The translations under genes were made by a program, and so were the position numbers. A stretch of DNA of 64,000 nt from Gemmatimonadaceae bacterium. GTDB taxonomy: Bacteria; Gemmatimonadota; Gemmatimonadetes; Gemmatimonadales; Gemmatimonadaceae. Of the stretch, positions 27,001 through 34,801 are shown in pieces. Under the pieces are notes generated by a model. The model was not told the DNA's origin and did no database searches. It worked only from the letters and a program-made list of their open reading frames with translations. Numbering within the stretch: the stretch's first letter is position 1; each line of letters starts with the position of its first letter. Where the stretch lies: assembly GCA_030835125.1 (NCBI GenBank), contig JAUQWM010000037.1, positions 62,001 through 126,000 on the forward strand, in the 5' to 3' direction.

Positions 27001-27471
27001 GTTCGGGTCAATCACGATCCGGTTGATGTGCTTCGAATTCGCGAGGCCCATGTGCGTGAAGGTCGTGCCGCCGTCCGTGGACTTGTAGACGCCTCCACCC
27101 CACGAGGTGCTCTGGCGATTGTTCGATTCGCCCGCGCCGACCCAGAGGAGGTCGGGGTTCGTTTGCGAAATTGTCACGTCGCCGATGGCGATCAGCCCCT
27201 GGTCCTGGAACTGGGGGATGAACGTGGTGCCGTTGTTGGTGGTCTTCCACACCCCGCCGTGTGCCGTGCCGACGTAGTAGATCGCCGGATTCGCCTCGTA
27301 GACGGCGAGGTCCGCGATTCGCCCCGACATCGTGGCAGGACCGATGGATCGGAAGTGCAGGGAGTTGAACTGCTCGGCCACCGGCAGGCCCGTGCCTTGC
27401 GCGAGCAGCGAAGGGGCGGCCAGCGCCAACAGGAGCGGCGCGCCGGTGAAGTAACGCAAATGCCTGACCAC
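24079..27471 (-). CDS. exported sortilin/VPS10-type BNR-repeat protein
   Basis: 1130 residues from GTG 27469-27471, supported by GGAGG five bases upstream. Signal peptide about 1-25 (LAQ). The body is a large beta-propeller pair with at least eight Asp-box motifs (YKSTDGGTTF, YKTTDGGRTW, WKSTDGGETW, WRSEDGGGTW, FKSTDRGDSW, SVSRNGGQTW, WVSTDFGATF and a FVSLDKGGSW form). SIGPATMSGRIADLAV near residue 42 is typical of the group annotated as glycosyl hydrolase or sortilin-like. Several pure Gly/Ala/Arg-rich linkers break the sequence. Members are abundant in Gemmatimonadota and Acidobacteriota; some relatives cleave xyloglucan, but no catalytic residues can be assigned here. Confidence 0.85.
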   Translation of the reverse strand: MVRHLRYFTGAPLLLALAAPSLLAQGTGLPVAEQFNSLHFRSIGPATMSGRIADLAVYEANPAIYYVGTAHGGVWKTTNNGTTFIPQFQDQGLIAIGDVTISQTNPDLLWVGAGESNNRQSTSWGGGVYKSTDGGTTFTHMGLANSKHINRIVIDPNNNDVVLVAATGPLFGSGGDRGIYKTTDGGRTWKQVLRVDEWTGANDLVISPTNPQILFASTYQRVRNACCMNGGGPGSGIWKSTDGGETWNRLSGNGLPAGPLGRIALDVFRRSGNFVYALIEGPVQGRGGGGGGGGGAAGGRAGGAPAPAPTTGLWRSEDGGGTWRFLNAGNPRPMYFSQVRIDPNSPDRVYLGGVGMWMTIDGGRTFEQDAAFATHDDVHAIWINPANSDHILIGNDGGLAVSYDMSKAWTFIPNLPVGLFYHVGYDMETPYNICGGMQDNYNWCGPSASRHSRGIYNYDWFNIQGGDGFVSIPDVRDSRIVYTESQGGNMIRRDKVTGESKSIRPSAQNVTNHKDGDTYRFFWDSPMVHSTDTGALLVAANRLFKSTDRGDSWMVISPDLTAQVNRDTITTMGVKGSDINIAANDGISTYSTLVTIAESPAQVGVYYTGADDGTLSVSRNGGQTWTNITANLTGGPKGGFVSDVVPSRYAAGTVYVSVDNHLLNDYAPYIWVSTDFGATFRSIVSNLRGENVRTITEDQRNANVLYIGTETGIFVSLDKGGSWQRLKGRNFPTVRVDEITLHPRDNAMLIATHGRAIWVLDHLEPIQEYSAATAASADAKLFSVPTALQWKSKDDRNDEFWGHQFFTGENPPTDAVIQFHLKRTVPDLKVRISDGSRTVRTLDVPATRNVAGIQTICWDQRVEPLPATGGAPAGGGGGGGGGRAGGRGASAVPNVPQPLPPVGYMAQDPCSDGQAGGGRGFGGFGGGGNAGPHVAPGSYTVALVAGNRTIDSRPMRIIMDPEARLSGAERTRWTAMTTELHDAQRRGNEVQASLNALHPQMVDVAGKIGAAAGVPANLKSQFEALNRDYNAVRVKLGVPSGAAAAGGRAGGGGGGGGRGGGAADNALARVGAVKNVIMSIWEPPSDAVSRQASSARTALSSAMTEANGVLARARTLGAALKAHNLTLNVP

Positions 27472-27570
27472 TGAGCCTCCGGACGAGGGCTGGGGAAGGG
27501 TGGATCCGGTCGACGGAATCCCACCCCGGGGTTATCCCAATACGCGCCAGATGATAACGTCGCTGCCAGG

Positions 27571-27598
27571 GACCCGCGACCCGCCACCCGAAACCCGA
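27571..27598. repeat. degenerate heptanucleotide array running into a start codon
   Basis: Four 7-base units: GACCCGC, GACCCGC, CACCCGA, AACCCGA. The last A is the A of the ATG at 27598. Confidence 0.85.
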
Positions 27599-28707
27599 TG
27601 TACTCCACGTGCCTCTTCTGCAACCACGCACTCGGCTCGAACGAGGTCGTGGAGGCGTTCCCCGTCGGGAGGCGGCTGGCGTTCGATCAGCATCGGGGCC
27701 GCCTCTGGGTGGTCTGCCGCCGGTGCGAGAAGTGGAACCTGACGCCCCTCGAAGAGCGCTGGGAGGCGATCGAGACGTGCGAACGGCTCTTTCGCGACAC
27801 TCGCAAGCGCGTGTCAACGGACAACATCGGGCTGGCGAGGCTCTCGGAGGGCCTCACGCTGGTCCGGATTGGCGAGCCGCTGCGCCCCGAGTTCGCCGCG
27901 TGGCGGTATGGGGACCAGTTTGGTCGGCGACGCCGCCGCGGCGTGATCCTGATGACAGGGGCATTCACGATCATGGCCGGGTTCCTCGGGCTTTCGATCG
28001 CCAACACCATCAGTATCGGAACCACCGGCGTCGGCATGGTCAGTCCCTGGGCGCTTCAGGCCTTCCTGTTCAGCGATGTGCTCAAGCGCGCCTACCTCCG
28101 GCGGCGGCGGGTGGCGGCGATTTCGTCGGGCCCTGGCCGTCTTGCCGTGCGTGGAAAGGACCTCGATGGCGTGCGCCTGGTGCCGGTCGGCGAGGAGTCC
28201 TGGGGGATTGAGGTCCCCGGTGTGGCCGCAGGTTCCGCGACGAAGGTGGTGCTCGAGGGAGCGCTGGCACGTCACGCGGCTGCCCGCGTCGTCCCGAGAC
28301 TTACGCCGGGTGCCGGGGCCCGCGATGAAGTCGCGAGGGCAGTCGGCCTCCTGGAACGACGCGGCGATCCGGAGGGCTACCTCAACTGGATCGCGCGAAA
28401 CCCGACGCGGCACACTGACGGGGTCTGGAGCCGTGCGACCGGTAGCATCTCGAGCAAGGGCGCACCCGCGGATGCCCTCCAGGGGCAGGGAGTGGACGTC
28501 TGCCTCGCGGTCGAGATGGCGCTCAACGAAGAGAACGAACGCCACGCGCTGGAAGGTGAGTTGGCGCTCCTCGAACAGTCGTGGAAGGAAGCCGAGGAGA
28601 TTGCGGGGATCGCCGATCGCCTCGTGCTGCCGGAGGGTACCGAGGCAAGGCTCGGCGACCTCCGGCGTTCCGCTCCGAAAGGACATCACGATCCGTCGGG
28701 ACCGTGA
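27598..28707 (+). CDS. zinc-ribbon membrane protein, unknown family (paralogue 1)
   Basis: 369 residues from ATG 27598. Two CxxC pairs (Cys 5/8 and 40/43) form a likely zinc ribbon at the extreme N-terminus. A long conserved soluble stretch (44-115, RRCEKWNLTPLEERWEAIE, RVSTDNIGLARLSEGL) leads to a hydrophobic region (about 122-160) with one or two membrane helices. A C-terminal acidic helix follows (AVEMALNEENERHALEGELALLEQ). A second copy lies at 29284 with near-identical N-terminal and C-terminal blocks. I do not recognise a named family. No Shine-Dalgarno is visible because a heptamer array abuts the start, so initiation may be leaderless or SD-independent. Confidence 0.8.
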   Translation: MYSTCLFCNHALGSNEVVEAFPVGRRLAFDQHRGRLWVVCRRCEKWNLTPLEERWEAIETCERLFRDTRKRVSTDNIGLARLSEGLTLVRIGEPLRPEFAAWRYGDQFGRRRRRGVILMTGAFTIMAGFLGLSIANTISIGTTGVGMVSPWALQAFLFSDVLKRAYLRRRRVAAISSGPGRLAVRGKDLDGVRLVPVGEESWGIEVPGVAAGSATKVVLEGALARHAAARVVPRLTPGAGARDEVARAVGLLERRGDPEGYLNWIARNPTRHTDGVWSRATGSISSKGAPADALQGQGVDVCLAVEMALNEENERHALEGELALLEQSWKEAEEIAGIADRLVLPEGTEARLGDLRRSAPKGHHDPSGP

Positions 28708-28777
28708 GCAGGAGTTTCTCTGTGATCCTCGTGCCCCCTGTGGTTACGATGCTGGGGAGAATTCTTCCGGAGGACGA

Positions 28778-29260
28778 ATGAAGGCAACTCTGAAACTCGT
28801 GGTGCTCCTCATGGCGCCCACCGTCCTGTCCGGCCAGGGCGTGCCCGGGCTGTCGGTGCTGGTCGATGGCACGACCAGGTCGATCCCAGGCGAGGCCATC
28901 GGGCGGATGCCGCGCGATTCCATCCGCATGACGTTCCATGGCCAGGATGCCATGTGGTTCCGGGGCGTTGCGTTGGGGAGCGTGCTCCGGGACGCCGGCG
29001 TGCGCACCGATTCCCTGCGCGGCCCGGCGCTGGCCACCCGCGTCGTCATCGAGGCGTCGGACGGGTACCGCGTGGTTATCGCGCTCGCGGACCTCGATCC
29101 CTCGATCGGCGCACGCCACGTCATCCTCGCCGATCAGGCAGATGGCACGGCGCTGCCGCCTGACGAGGGCCCGTGGCGGCTCATCGTGGCCGGCGACCAG
29201 CGGCCGTCCCGGTCCGCTCGCCAGGTGATGTCGATCAGGGTGCTGACCGAACCGCGCTGA
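28778..29260 (+). CDS. small exported molybdopterin-oxidoreductase-like domain protein
   Basis: 160 residues from ATG 28778, with GGAGGA eight bases upstream. Signal peptide about 1-19 (VLSGQ). The rest matches the core of the oxidoreductase molybdopterin-binding (sulfite-oxidase-like) fold: FRGVALGSVLRDAGV, VVIEASDGYRVVIALADLDP, PWRLIVAGD and the terminal VMSIRVL strand. The usual cofactor Cys is absent in this short version, so it may bind a ligand without catalysis. It lies exactly between the two zinc-ribbon paralogues, on the same strand, which suggests a shared role. Confidence 0.72.
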   Translation: MKATLKLVVLLMAPTVLSGQGVPGLSVLVDGTTRSIPGEAIGRMPRDSIRMTFHGQDAMWFRGVALGSVLRDAGVRTDSLRGPALATRVVIEASDGYRVVIALADLDPSIGARHVILADQADGTALPPDEGPWRLIVAGDQRPSRSARQVMSIRVLTEPR

Positions 29261-29265
29261 TCCCG

Positions 29266-29286
29266 CCTGTTGCCTGTTGCCTCTTG
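29266..29286. repeat. heptanucleotide array CCTGTTG x3 containing a start codon
   Basis: CCTGTTG, CCTGTTG, CCTCTTG. The last three bases, TTG 29284-29286, are the likely start codon of the second zinc-ribbon gene. Confidence 0.8.
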
Positions 29287-30324
29287 TATTCCACCTGCCT
29301 GTTCTGCAACAACGCACTCGGCGCCAACGAGGTGATCGAGACCTTCCCGGTGGGAAGGCGGCTCGCGTTCGACCAATCGAAGGGACGGCTCTGGGTCGTG
29401 TGCCGCAAGTGCGAGAAGTGGAACCTCTCGCCGATCGAGGAGCGCTGGGAAGCGATCGAGGATTGCGAGCGCCGGTTCCGCGATGCGCGCAAGCGCGTCT
29501 CCACCGACAACATCGGCCTGGCGCGCGTGTCCGAGGGCCTGGAACTGGTCCGGATTGGCGAACCAGAGCGCCCCGAGTTCGCGGCCTGGCGGTACGGGGA
29601 CCAGTTCGGGCGCCGGCGCAATCGGGCGATCATGCTTGGCGTTGGCGCCGGCATCGTCGGGGGTGGAATCCTCATCGCCGGTGGACTGGCTGGCGCCATC
29701 GGCAGTGGCGGATATGGCACGTTCCAGAGCGTCGGGTGGCTGATCGAACTGACTCGCAAGAAACGTCGTCTCGCGGTCATCACTGGACCGGACGGGGAAC
29801 GACTGACGGTCCGCGGCGAGCACGCCGACCGGTCGAAGCTCGTCGTCATGGCGTCCACTCCCGGCGTCCTGTCGCTCGAACTCCATCACAGTGGCGGCAC
29901 CACGATGCTCGACGGTGACGTCGCGCGCCGGGCAACGGCGCTCATCATGCCGAAGGTGAACGCCGGCGGCGCAAAACGCGATGTCGTGCGCACCGCGGTC
30001 AGCCGCATCGAGTCCTCGGGTGATCCCCAGCGCTTCCTGGACTGGGTGGCCCGCAATCCGCCGACACAGGAACCGTCCGCGTGGAAGCGGTGGCCGAAGC
30101 CACGGCCAAACGGGATCGGCCAACTCGACCTGCAGACCCGCCTCGCGATCGAGATGGCGGTGAATGAGGAGAATGAACGCGCCGCCCTCGAAGGCGAGCT
30201 GGCCCTGCTCGCGATGGAGTGGAAGGAGGCGGAGGAGATCGCCGGGATCGCCGACACGCTCACGACGTCGGTGGAGATCGACAGCGCGCTGCATGCGTTG
30301 AAGCGCGACACGAATCAGGACTGA
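29284..30324 (+). CDS. zinc-ribbon membrane protein, unknown family (paralogue 2)
   Basis: 346 residues if it starts at TTG 29284, which aligns the product residue for residue with the N-terminus of the paralogue at 27598 (xYSTCLFCNxALGxNEV); no ATG lies at the homologous place. It has the same CxxC pairs, the same RVSTDNIGLAR block, a Gly-rich hydrophobic segment (about 118-145), and the same C-terminal acidic helix (IEMAVNEENERAALEGELALLAMEWKEAEEIAGIAD). The middle (150-270) diverges more between the copies. Tandem duplication with an exported domain gene between them is inferred. Function unknown. Confidence 0.8.
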   Translation: MYSTCLFCNNALGANEVIETFPVGRRLAFDQSKGRLWVVCRKCEKWNLSPIEERWEAIEDCERRFRDARKRVSTDNIGLARVSEGLELVRIGEPERPEFAAWRYGDQFGRRRNRAIMLGVGAGIVGGGILIAGGLAGAIGSGGYGTFQSVGWLIELTRKKRRLAVITGPDGERLTVRGEHADRSKLVVMASTPGVLSLELHHSGGTTMLDGDVARRATALIMPKVNAGGAKRDVVRTAVSRIESSGDPQRFLDWVARNPPTQEPSAWKRWPKPRPNGIGQLDLQTRLAIEMAVNEENERAALEGELALLAMEWKEAEEIAGIADTLTTSVEIDSALHALKRDTNQD

Positions 30325-30439
30325 ACCGGGTTGCGCGGCTGACGCGGAGGAGCACCGCCGCTCATCCCATGGTCATCCGTGTCGGTGCGATGTCCATGCG
30401 GAGCAGGGGTCGCTTCCCCCCTCACGTGAGCCGCTCTTG

Positions 30440-30475
30440 TTGACTTTCGACAGGAGCGGGGTCATGTTCCTGTCG
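30440..30475 (+). promoter_or_regulatory. promoter and inverted-repeat operator of PadR/ADOP module 1
   Basis: TTGACT (30440-30445), 17-base spacer, CATGTT (30463-30468). The arms CGACAGGA (30448-30455) and TCCTGTCG (30468-30475) lie in the spacer and over the -10, as expected for a repressor site. A separate CTCACGTGAG palindrome lies just upstream at 30421-30430. Confidence 0.6.
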
Positions 30476-30494
30476 GAACCCGACACCAGAGATC

Positions 30495-30827
30495 ATGGCT
30501 GACCTGACCAGCCCGGACGTGATCCGGGGGACGCTCGACCTCCTCATCCTCAAGACCCTCACCCTCGAGGACATGCACGGGTGGGGCATCGGGCAACGCA
30601 TCCAGCAGATCTCGCGGGGGATTCTCGAGGTCAACCAGGGATCACTGTACCCGGCGCTCCAGCGCCTCGAGCAGCGGGGATGGATCGCCAGTGAATGGCG
30701 CACCTCTGAACTCAATCGCCGCGCGAAGTACTACCGCCTCACGGCCTCCGGTCGTCGCGCCGTCGGCACCGAGACGTCGAACTGGCGGCGGTACGTCGGT
30801 GCCGTGGACCTCATCCTGGAGTCCTGA
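30495..30827 (+). CDS. PadR-family transcriptional regulator (module 1)
   Basis: 110 residues from ATG 30495. It is a short PadR-s1 type winged helix: GTLDLLILKTLTLEDMHGWGI, the recognition region GSLYPALQRLEQRGWI, and a C-terminal dimerisation helix. PadR repressors bind inverted repeats over their own promoter, and one lies 20 bases upstream. It overlaps nothing but ends two bases before the permease start, so the pair is one transcription unit and the regulator very likely controls the permease. Confidence 0.93.
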   Translation: MADLTSPDVIRGTLDLLILKTLTLEDMHGWGIGQRIQQISRGILEVNQGSLYPALQRLEQRGWIASEWRTSELNRRAKYYRLTASGRRAVGTETSNWRRYVGAVDLILES

Positions 30828-30829
30828 CG

Positions 30830-33484
30830 ATGGATCGCGTGCGTGGGGCCCTGGCGCAGCTGCGCGCGATCGTCCGCGGGCGGGGCGCGGACCGCGACCT
30901 CGAGGAGGAAATGCAGTCCCACCTCGACATGGAAACGGCCCGGAACCTCGCGGCGGGCCATCCGCCTGACGAGGCGCGCCGGCTGGCGCGGGCCGTCTTT
31001 GGCGGCCACGACGCCACCCTGGAGGCCCACCGCGATGCCCGCGGCGGGCGCTGGATCCCGGACCTCCTGCGCGACGGGCGGTTCGCCCTCCGCTCCCTTC
31101 GCCACAACCCGGCCCTCACCACCGCCGCGATCGTCACGCTGGCCCTGGGGGTGGGGGCCAACACCGCCATCTTCTCCACACTCCAGGCGGTCGTGCTTCG
31201 CCCGCTGCCGTTCCGGGAGCCCGGGCAGCTGGTCATGCTCTGGGAACGGAATGCCGAACGCGGGTGGACCCAGGCCCAGGCGGCGCCGGCGAACTACCTC
31301 GACTGGAAGGCGCAGGTGGGCGCCTTCCAGGACGTGGCTGCCTATCCCGACTTCATCACGAACACCGTCCTCAGCCAGGACGGCGAGGCCCGGCTTGTCG
31401 AGTCCATGACGGTGACGGGCAACTTCTTCCAGGTGCTCGGAGTGCCAGCTGCGTTAGGCCGGACGTTCACCGACGAGGAGTCCTGGGCCACCGGGGAACG
31501 GATTGCCCTCATCAGCCACCGCCTCTGGCGCACCCGCTTCGGCGGCGATTCCGCCCTCGTCGGCAGGACCATCGACCTGGGCGGCTACCCGGTCCGTGTC
31601 CTGGGTGTGGTGCCAGCGTCGTTCACCTTCCCGGGCCGTGACCCGGACGTCTGGCGCCCGACCGCCTTCAGCCGGGATGGTGCCCAGGCGGTGTCGTTCC
31701 GCCGGGCGCACTGGCTTCGGGTCATCGCCCGCCTTCGCCCGGGGATCACCCCCGGGCAGGCCGATGTCGCCCTGCAGGTCGTCGTGCAGCGCCTGCAGCG
31801 CGACTATCCCGAAACCAACACCGGCATGGGTGCCGGCCTCGGTCCGCTGCACCAGTTCCTGGTGGGCGACGTCCGGAAGCCGCTCGTCGCCCTGCAGGTG
31901 GCGGTGGGCCTGCTCCTGCTCATCGCCTGCGCCAACGTGGGCAACCTCCTGCTCGTGCGCGCCGCCGATCGCGAGCGCGAATCGGTCGTCCGGCTGGCGC
32001 TCGGGGCCGGGCGCGGCCGGCTGGTGCGGCAGGCCCTGGCCGAGAGCCTGGTGCTCTCTGCGTTAGGCGGCGCCGCCGGGGTCGCCCTGGGCTGGGCCGG
32101 CACGCGGGTCCTCGCCGCCATGCAGCCGGAAGGCATGCTCCCCGTCGGGAACATCGGCGTCAACGTCACGGTGCTGGCGTTCGTCGTCGCGACGTCCGTC
32201 CTCAGTGGACTGCTGTTCGGGATCGGCCCCGCCCTGTGGGCCGGGCGTCGCGCCCCGGCCGAAGTCCTCAAGGAAGGCGGGCGCGGTGCGAGCCGCGCCA
32301 TCGTGCGTCGCTGGAGTCACGGGCTCGCCGTCGCCGAGGTGGCAGTCGCGCTCGTGCTGCTGTCCGGCGCGGGCCTGCTGGTGCGCAGCTGGTGGCGGGT
32401 CCAGTCGGTCGACCCCGGCCTGGTCCCGGAAGGCGTGCTGACCATCAACACCAGCCTCCCCCCTGGTCGCTTCGATACCCAGGACAAGCGGGACGTCTTT
32501 CACGAGTCGGTCCTCGCGCGACTCGAGGCCATTCCCGGTGTCCAGGGCGCGGCCACGGTCACCCGACTCCCCATGACGCTGTCGGGATGGTCGAGTGACT
32601 TTGCCGTCGCGGGTCGGCCGCGTGAGGCGTTCGGGATCGAGGCCGTCCACCGCGAGATCACGCCCGCCTACCATGACGTCATGAAGGTTCCGCTCGTGCG
32701 CGGGCGCTTCTTCACCGCAGCCGACCACCGCTCCGCGCCAGCGGTCGTGCTCATCAACGACGCCATCGCCAGGAAGTACTTCGCGGACGAGGATCCGATC
32801 GGCCAGCGTATCGCCTTCGACCGGTACCCGGACTCCACCTCGTACTGGCGCACGATCGTGGGCGTCGTCGGGAGCGAGCGCCAGGAGGGACTGGAGCGCG
32901 AACCCCGCCTCGAGTTCTTCGCCCCGGTCGCCCAGGACGAAGCCGCGCCGCGCACGTTCGTCATCCGCACCACCACCGACCCGTCTGCGATCGTTGCCGC
33001 CGCGCGGGCGGCGATCACGAACGTCGACCGGACCGTGGCGATCGAGCGGGTCGCCGCCATGACCGAGATCCGCGATGCCGCGCTGGCCAGGCGGCGGTTC
33101 GTGATGACGCTCGTCCTCACGTTCGCGGCGGCGGGCCTCCTGCTTGCCCTCGTCGGCGTCTACGGCGTGATGGCACAACTGGCGCGCGGCCGGCGGCGGG
33201 AGCTTGGCATCCGGGTCGCGCTCGGCGCGCCGAGCGCGAGCATCCGGAGCATGGTATTGCGCAAGAGCCTCGCGCTGGCCGCCACCGGAGTCCTGGTCGG
33301 TGTGACGCTTTCGGTGGCCGCCACCCGGGCGATGGCGTCCCTCCTGTACGGCGTCTCACCGGTCGACCCCGTCACGCTGGCGCTGGTGGGAATGCTCCTC
33401 GCCACCGCCGCCGTCGCGTCCAGCATGCCGACCGCCCTGCGCGCGTCCCGCGTGAACCCGACCGAGACCTTGCGCGCCGATTGA
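30830..33484 (+). CDS. ADOP-family MacB/FtsX-like permease (module 1)
   Basis: 884 residues from ATG 30830. An N-terminal prefix domain (1-75, DRDLEEEMQSHLDME, HPPDEARRLARAVFGG) precedes two MacB-periplasmic-plus-FtsX units. Membrane helices are near 97-117, about 360-380 and 405-425, then about 500-520, 762-782, 820-840 and 850-870. TTAAIVTLALGVGANTAIFS is the family signature at the first helix. ADOPs (named from Acidobacteria duplicated orphan permeases) lack an adjacent ATPase, as here. Probable role: mechanotransmission or efflux of envelope-active compounds with an ATPase encoded elsewhere. Confidence 0.9.
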   Translation: MDRVRGALAQLRAIVRGRGADRDLEEEMQSHLDMETARNLAAGHPPDEARRLARAVFGGHDATLEAHRDARGGRWIPDLLRDGRFALRSLRHNPALTTAAIVTLALGVGANTAIFSTLQAVVLRPLPFREPGQLVMLWERNAERGWTQAQAAPANYLDWKAQVGAFQDVAAYPDFITNTVLSQDGEARLVESMTVTGNFFQVLGVPAALGRTFTDEESWATGERIALISHRLWRTRFGGDSALVGRTIDLGGYPVRVLGVVPASFTFPGRDPDVWRPTAFSRDGAQAVSFRRAHWLRVIARLRPGITPGQADVALQVVVQRLQRDYPETNTGMGAGLGPLHQFLVGDVRKPLVALQVAVGLLLLIACANVGNLLLVRAADRERESVVRLALGAGRGRLVRQALAESLVLSALGGAAGVALGWAGTRVLAAMQPEGMLPVGNIGVNVTVLAFVVATSVLSGLLFGIGPALWAGRRAPAEVLKEGGRGASRAIVRRWSHGLAVAEVAVALVLLSGAGLLVRSWWRVQSVDPGLVPEGVLTINTSLPPGRFDTQDKRDVFHESVLARLEAIPGVQGAATVTRLPMTLSGWSSDFAVAGRPREAFGIEAVHREITPAYHDVMKVPLVRGRFFTAADHRSAPAVVLINDAIARKYFADEDPIGQRIAFDRYPDSTSYWRTIVGVVGSERQEGLEREPRLEFFAPVAQDEAAPRTFVIRTTTDPSAIVAAARAAITNVDRTVAIERVAAMTEIRDAALARRRFVMTLVLTFAAAGLLLALVGVYGVMAQLARGRRRELGIRVALGAPSASIRSMVLRKSLALAATGVLVGVTLSVAATRAMASLLYGVSPVDPVTLALVGMLLATAAVASSMPTALRASRVNPTETLRAD

Positions 33485-33512
33485 TCCGGCCCCTCCGCCT
33501 GCACCCGGGCGC

Positions 33513-34679
33513 CTAACTGGAGTAGTACGCCGCGTTCTCCTCGACATACCCCTTCGTGAGATCGCACCCATAAGCGGTCGCACTGGCGTCCCCGGCACCT
33601 AACGACACCTCGAGGTCCACCACCTCGGTCGCGAGGGCTGCCCGGACCGCGGCCTCGTCGAACGGCAGGCGGGCGCCGCCGCGGACGACCTGGTGCCCGT
33701 TCACCCACGCATCCGTGGCGTCGGTCCGGATCGTGGCATCGAAGCACTTGCCGACCGCCATGAGGATCCGGCCGACGTTGGGATCGGCCCCGTGCACCAT
33801 CGTCTTGATCAGCGGGGAGTTCACCAGCGACTTGGCCACCAGCCGTGCCTCGCGCTCATCGATCGCTCCCCGGACCGTGCAGCGCAGCAGGTGCTCGGCG
33901 CCCTCGCCGTCCCGGGCGAGGATCTCGGTCATCCGGAGGCAGCCGGCGGTGAGCGCCTCCTGGAACGTCGCCTCCGGCACCGGGCCGGCCGCCCCGTTCG
34001 CCATCAGCACGCAGGTATCCGAGGTACTCGTGTCGGTGTCCACCGACAGCATGTTGAACGAGACGTGCGCCGACCGGCGGAGCATCCGGTCGAGGGTTGG
34101 CGCGTCGAACGCGGCATCGGTGAAGATGTAGCAGAGCATCGTCGCCATGTTCGGCTCGATCATCCCCGATCCCTTGGCGATCCAGGTGATGGTCGCCGGG
34201 CCCGCACTGGCCGACAACGCCTTGGGGTGCGTGTCGGTGGTCATGATGCCGCGCGCGCCCACGAGCGGATCGTCGGTGAGGTCGGCGGTCATCCCCCGCA
34301 ATCCGGACTCCACCTTCTCGATCGGCAGGTGCACGCCGATGACCCCCGTGGAGCTGACCAGGATCCGGCTTGCCTCCGTGCCACACTCGGCGGCCGCCGC
34401 GGCGGCCATGCGGCGCGCATTTGCCAGGCCGATCGCACCGGTGGCGACGTTGCTCACCTTGCTGTTGACGACGATGGCCCGGAGCGAGCCTCCGCGAATC
34501 GTCTCGCGGCCCAGGAGCACCGGCGCTCCGGGGAACTGGTTCCGGGTGAAGATCGCCGCCGCGGCAGCATCGCGATCGCTGACGAAGAGGGCCAGGTCCT
34601 TCTCGACCGGTTTGAGCCCGCAGTTGCGGCTCGCGCAGCGAAATCCTGGCGGAAAGCGGGGCTGCCCGTGGAAGTCCAT
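33513..34679 (-). CDS. argJ: bifunctional ornithine acetyltransferase / N-acetylglutamate synthase
   Basis: 388 residues from ATG 34677-34679. The self-cleavage site is visible as PNMATML with Thr 180 as the new N-terminal nucleophile. GMKPxxKD-like (GLKPVEKDLALF), TRNQFPGAPV, STGVIG and LIKTMVHGADPNVGRI are diagnostic. ArgJ recycles the acetyl group from N-acetylornithine to glutamate in arginine synthesis. No other arg gene is near. The TAG stop falls in the octamer context GTTAGGCG. Divergent from the twin zinc-ribbon gene. Confidence 0.93.
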   Translation of the reverse strand: MDFHGQPRFPPGFRCASRNCGLKPVEKDLALFVSDRDAAAAAIFTRNQFPGAPVLLGRETIRGGSLRAIVVNSKVSNVATGAIGLANARRMAAAAAAECGTEASRILVSSTGVIGVHLPIEKVESGLRGMTADLTDDPLVGARGIMTTDTHPKALSASAGPATITWIAKGSGMIEPNMATMLCYIFTDAAFDAPTLDRMLRRSAHVSFNMLSVDTDTSTSDTCVLMANGAAGPVPEATFQEALTAGCLRMTEILARDGEGAEHLLRCTVRGAIDEREARLVAKSLVNSPLIKTMVHGADPNVGRILMAVGKCFDATIRTDATDAWVNGHQVVRGGARLPFDEAAVRAALATEVVDLEVSLGAGDASATAYGCDLTKGYVEENAAYYSS

Positions 34680-34782
34680 TCGTGTCTGGAGTGAGGAGGT
34701 AAACCGCCTGTGGGCAAGAAGATACCGGCCCAGACCGGCACGCCGCCATCGGTCGTGTCCTCCGGACGGCAGCCCTCGACCT

Positions 34783-34788
34783 TATAAT
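34783..34788 (+). promoter_or_regulatory. perfect -10 box TATAAT close to a start codon
   Basis: TATAAT at 34783-34788 in a GC-rich gap, with the ATG at 34802. No convincing -35 is seen at 16-18 bases upstream. Transcription starting about seven bases below would leave only six to eight bases of leader. Confidence 0.5.
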
Positions 34789-34801
34789 TGAAGCGTCCGG
34801 A

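Noticed and set aside
24781-27474. 897-residue plus-strand frame opposite the VPS10-type gene
   Set aside because: The minus-strand gene has a signal peptide, GGAGG and eight Asp-box repeats; the plus frame has none and is a complementary-strand artefact of high GC.
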